From: Gemmatimonadota bacterium | Lineage (GTDB): Bacteria; Gemmatimonadota; Gemmatimonadetes; Palauibacterales; KS3-K002 | DNA: 64,000 bases | Direction of reading: 5' to 3' | NCBI GenBank assembly: GCA_020344215.1 | Contig: CP070815.1 | Span: 3,866,199 to 3,930,198 of the forward strand | Shown: one piece after another, positions 61,465 to 64,000 of the stretch | Layout of the letters: every line of letters begins with the position of its first letter | Position numbering within the stretch: position 1 is the stretch's first letter | Made by a program: the position numbers and the translations under genes | Notes under the pieces: model-generated | What the model was told of the DNA's origin: nothing | Database searches by the model: none | Seen by the model: only the letters and a program-made list of their open reading frames with translations

Positions 61465-61581
61465 GAATCCGGGAATCCGGGAATCCAGGAGGTCGGGAAC
61501 CGAGGAAGTGTCTGTTGGACCGATCGCTTCCAACTTCCCCACCTCCCCGATTCCCGGATTCCCGAATTCCCGGATTCCCAA
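61465..61581. repeat. Octamer tandem repeat, facing arms, locus 15
   Basis: The left arm (61465-61504) is GAATCCGG twice, GAATCCAG, GAGGTCGG, GAACCGAG. The right arm (61534-61581) is CTTCCCCA, CCTCCCCG, ATTCCCGG, ATTCCCGA, ATTCCCGG, ATTCCCAA. The period here is 8 bp, not 7. It occupies the gap between the DUF4837 stop and the dnaE start. Confidence 0.88.
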
Positions 61582-61605
61582 CGACTTCAACAGCTGCACG
61601 AATTC

Positions 61606-62613
61606 CTAATTCCCAAGGCAGCGGAACGAGTTCAGCAGTATCTCCAATTGCCTCAAATAAGGATACTTGTCTGTCCCCGGAGCGAAGAGCCAGGCGTCTA
61701 TGTAATAGGTGCGGTTCTGCTGCGGGCAGGCGATAGCACGTGTGATGAACGGCCCCGCCGCCGGGAAGTCGGAGCGGTCCTGCCAAACGCCGCGCAGCTC
61801 CAGGCCGGCCGTACCGCCAACCTCGATCGCTGCCGACCGGAGTCCTTCCTCCACGATGTCCTGCGGCGTGTCGTAGTGCGTGTCGTCGACGCTGTCGCGC
61901 CAGGCCCGTAGCGACTCTGCGGAAACCTCGTCGATCCCGGCACGCCATGTCAGCAGGAGCGACCGCAGCAGATCGGTGTCGCCCTGGCGGTACGGGTTGC
62001 CGAAGCGGAAGAGCGAGTCCTCCACGCTGTGGAGATAAACGGCCGGCAGCTGCAGCGTGAAACCGTGGGCCGCCAGCGCCTCGACCAGCGAGTCGTTGAC
62101 GCCGCTGGTGTACATGCGCTCCACGACCCACTCGTCGTACTCGCGCTCCAGTAGATCGTAGAGTCCGGGTAGCAACCCACGGACCGCTTCCGCCTGGCCC
62201 TCGGGCGGCAACAGCAGCACCGTTGCCAGCTGGTTTCTGGCCCAGACCTCTTCTGCCTGGACGATGTCGGGCGGGTTGGCGTCCGGGGTCGGCGAAGAGT
62301 CAAGGATGCGCCGGACAACGTCATCCTCGCGGCTGCCCAGGACCACAACCTGCTGCCAGATCCGCATGTCCTCCCAGAGCGTGTCGCCTACCGAGAGGTA
62401 CGTCACCTCGAACTTGCGCTCGGGCCGCGTCGTGAACACCCGCTGCTCGAGCGCCTCCATCACATCGGGCCCGACCTCTTCCCAGAGCGCCGACTCGGCG
62501 AGCGCGATGATGACGTTCCGATCGCCGAAGGCCTGCGGCGCCTTGCAGCCGGGTGACGAGAGAACGACGACTAGGACTGAAAGGGAAACGAAAAAAGTCC
62601 GCTGGGTGATCAT
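61606..62613 (-). CDS. DUF4837 family lipoprotein
   Basis: This 335-residue protein has a lipoprotein signal (VVVLSSPGCKAPQ) and a DUF4837 domain: AFGDRNVIIALAE, WQQVVVLGSREDDVVRRIL and ELRGVWQDRSDFPAAGPFITRA, with a final YLRQLEILLNSFR. The family is known mainly from Bacteroidota and related phyla; its function is unknown. The ATG at 62611-62613 starts the signal peptide. Frames further upstream give no signal. Confidence 0.83.
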   Translation of the reverse strand: MITQRTFFVSLSVLVVVLSSPGCKAPQAFGDRNVIIALAESALWEEVGPDVMEALEQRVFTTRPERKFEVTYLSVGDTLWEDMRIWQQVVVLGSREDDVVRRILDSSPTPDANPPDIVQAEEVWARNQLATVLLLPPEGQAEAVRGLLPGLYDLLEREYDEWVVERMYTSGVNDSLVEALAAHGFTLQLPAVYLHSVEDSLFRFGNPYRQGDTDLLRSLLLTWRAGIDEVSAESLRAWRDSVDDTHYDTPQDIVEEGLRSAAIEVGGTAGLELRGVWQDRSDFPAAGPFITRAIACPQQNRTYYIDAWLFAPGTDKYPYLRQLEILLNSFRCLGN

Positions 62614-62703
62614 CGGCCTAACATATATCGGCGGTCGGCGGAGGGACAGACCGCCGCCGGCCCGACCGCGGGCAACCGCCACGGCCGGCCCCGCACAAAA
62701 TGC

Positions 62704-62732
62704 TTGACAACCTCGGCGTTGCCTATTATTTG
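62704..62732 (+). promoter_or_regulatory. Promoter with perfect -35 before the acidic protein gene
   Basis: TTGACA (62704-62709) is followed 17 bp later by TATTTG; a better TATTAT sits at only 14 bp. The leader would be about 75 bases and ends in a strong AGGAGGAGGG site. Confidence 0.45.
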
Positions 62733-62811
62733 GCGTTTTAGGGGTCGTGTAGCGGCCTGGAGGCCACATCGATCGTCGGGATCTCCCCCAAATTCCCTAG
62801 GAGGAGGGAAG

Positions 62812-63036
62812 ATGAACGCGATGCGGGATCCGAGCCTGGGTCCGGACGATTTCTACTCCGTGCGTGACGAGACCGAGCTCGAGTACGAAGAGGAGTTCGA
62901 CGAGTACGGGCAGGAAGAACTCGAACTCGAGGAGGAGTTCGAGGACGAGGACGAGTGGGACGACGAGTTCGAGGACGAGGATTACGAAGACGACGACGTG
63001 GCAGCCCGCAAACCACGCCGCGAGGATTGGGAGTGA
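62812..63036 (+). CDS. Very acidic 74-residue protein
   Basis: Of the 44 residues from 19 to 62, 31 are Asp or Glu, mixed with Phe, Tyr and Trp at intervals. A short basic tail (ARKPRR) precedes the last residues EDWE. AGGAGGAGGG lies just before the ATG, and a good -35 box lies upstream, so it is probably well expressed. Polyacidic proteins can mimic DNA or bind basic partners or calcium, but no family is recognised. No signal peptide is present. Confidence 0.75.
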   Translation: MNAMRDPSLGPDDFYSVRDETELEYEEEFDEYGQEELELEEEFEDEDEWDDEFEDEDYEDDDVAARKPRREDWE

Positions 63037-63064
63037 GCCCCGTCGCCGTGAAGACGGACGGCTG

Positions 63065-64000
63065 ATGAGAGGGCCTGAAGGGCCCTCTTGTCGTTTCTGG
63101 CCGGGCATCGTTGCCCTCGCCGCCGCCTCCGTCCTCACCGGCGGCGCTTTCGCGCAGCAGGATCCCACCCCGCAGGAGCCACCCGGGTCGGCGATCGCCC
63201 GGCTGGTGGCCGCTGCCCTCGACGCGCCGGAGCTGCCGGTCATGGCGGCGGGCCTCATCGATACCATCGGCGGCAGGTTGTCGGGCACACCCGTAGGGAC
63301 CCGGGCCGAGGCCTGGGCGGCGGGCTGGCTGCGCAGCCTTGCTGCCGACTCGGTCTGGTACGAGGTCGTGCACATGGCGACCTGGCGGCGTGGTGCGACG
63401 CGTCTGCAAGTCGTCACGCCCGCCGCGGTCCGCCACCACGAGCTCACCTCGATCGCCTACGGCTATTCGCCGCGCATCGACGCCGACTCGCTGCCGCTCA
63501 TCGACATCGGTCGCGGCGACACCACCGCCATCGCAAGGCTGGGGATGCGGGCCCAGGGCGCCGTGCTGCTGGCCGACGTCCTGAGCCCGGAGATCGTCGC
63601 CAAGGCCGCCGAAGTCGGCGCCGCCGCGCTGCTGCGCGTAACGTTGGAACCGGGCTGCCTGCCCCAGGCACGCGTCGCCCCTACGCCGGAGCGGCCGGCC
63701 CCGCTCCCGATCCTCGCCCTCCCGCGTGAGGACGGGCTGTGGCTGAGGCGGCTCCTGGCGACGGGCCCGCTGACCCTGGGGCTCCACGTCGAGGCTGAGA
63801 CGCGTCAAGGGACGGCGGCCAACGTTGTGGCCGAGTGGCGGGGAAGCGATCCGGCGGTAAGCGGCGAGGTCGTGCTGCTCGGCGCGCACCTCGACGCCTG
63901 GGACCTGGGCGCCGGCGCCCTGGACAACGGCACCGGGGTTCTCGCGGTCATGACCGCGGCTCGGGCGATCTCTGCGGCGCCGGCCCGCCCGCGTCGCACG
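63065..64000 (+). CDS. M28 family peptidase, exported (3' truncated by window)
   Basis: The first 312 codons of a carboxypeptidase Q-like M28 peptidase are present. It has a signal peptide (IVALAAASVLTGGAFAQQ), then TIGGRLSGTPVGTRAEAWAAGWL, a PA-like inserted domain, and the start of the zinc domain with GAHLDAWDLGAGALDNGTGV, which supplies the first histidine and aspartate ligands. The frame runs off the right edge. The ATG at 63065 lies directly before a hairpin and has only a weak ribosome binding site. Confidence 0.85.
   Translation, partial: MRGPEGPSCRFWPGIVALAAASVLTGGAFAQQDPTPQEPPGSAIARLVAAALDAPELPVMAAGLIDTIGGRLSGTPVGTRAEAWAAGWLRSLAADSVWYEVVHMATWRRGATRLQVVTPAAVRHHELTSIAYGYSPRIDADSLPLIDIGRGDTTAIARLGMRAQGAVLLADVLSPEIVAKAAEVGAAALLRVTLEPGCLPQARVAPTPERPAPLPILALPREDGLWLRRLLATGPLTLGLHVEAETRQGTAANVVAEWRGSDPAVSGEVVLLGAHLDAWDLGAGALDNGTGVLAVMTAARAISAAPARPRRT
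63068..63088 (+). terminator. Hairpin at the start of the M28 peptidase gene
   Basis: AGAGGGCC pairs with GGCCCTCT around TGAAG, beginning at the third base of the start codon region. It could end transcription of the acidic protein gene (a poor T-tract, TTGTCGTTTC, follows) or restrain translation of the peptidase. Confidence 0.45.

Overview
This window comes from a high-GC, Gram-negative (diderm) bacterium. The diderm call rests on a Kdo transferase of LPS core synthesis (waaA), many lipoproteins with an N-terminal lipobox, and periplasmic thiol-oxidation genes. The mix of families (a DUF4837 lipoprotein, M28 peptidases, VIT/VWA proteins, a short primary-type sigma-70 factor, HemQ-like and LemA/YqiJ/flotillin genes) fits Gemmatimonadota best. 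That placement is an inference from gene content and no marker here proves it. I see no rRNA, tRNA, CRISPR array, transposase, prophage or plasmid function; this is ordinary chromosome with housekeeping and envelope genes.

Layout. 1-4.9 kb: the tail of rpiA, a DUF2914 lipid-envelope-type secreted protein, a frameshifted membrane protein with 11-residue repeats, and a feoA-feoB-Cys-rich ferrous iron operon. 4.9-10 kb: rtcA, then on the minus strand a VIT/VWA protein followed by an ECF sigma factor and its zinc-binding anti-sigma factor. 10-19.3 kb: small envelope proteins, a group II PLP decarboxylase, leuS, a secreted HExxH aminopeptidase with a DUF763 gene, and a PhzF protein. 19.4-30.4 kb: an orphan D12 adenine methyltransferase, waaA, an M28 peptidase, an ABC exporter, uvrA and a GT2 glycosyltransferase. 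30.8-40.5 kb (all plus strand): gyrA, a threonine dehydratase coupled to a REC-GAF-GGDEF protein, a P1 peptidase, and a coupled set HAD / unknown membrane protein / DsbA-like / VKOR. 40.5-50.4 kb: sigma-70, a second DsbA-like protein, DUF402, fadJ, LemA, YggT, a HemQ-Rieske fusion and an M23 peptidase. 50.8-64 kb: YqiJ/NfeD-like plus flotillin, CapA, metG, PSP1, accA, dnaE, a DUF4837 lipoprotein, a very acidic 74-residue protein and the start of a second M28 peptidase.

The most unusual feature is not a gene. At about fifteen places the gaps between genes are filled by short degenerate tandem repeats with a 7-bp period (8 bp before dnaE), usually as two facing arms that can pair into a long hairpin. 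The unit sequence varies from locus to locus, but the two arms of one locus match each other. Several genes take their stop codon from an array. The layout resembles the heptanucleotide STRR repeats of filamentous cyanobacteria, but here it is built as inverted pairs.

Other points worth a look are the HemQ-like/Rieske fusion, waaA starting behind a start-codon hairpin and a coupled small ORF, the Asp/His-rich heptapeptide repeats in the flotillin partner, a Cys-rich third gene in the feo operon, a palindrome before feoA, and methionine at the GyrA position equivalent to E. coli Ser83.
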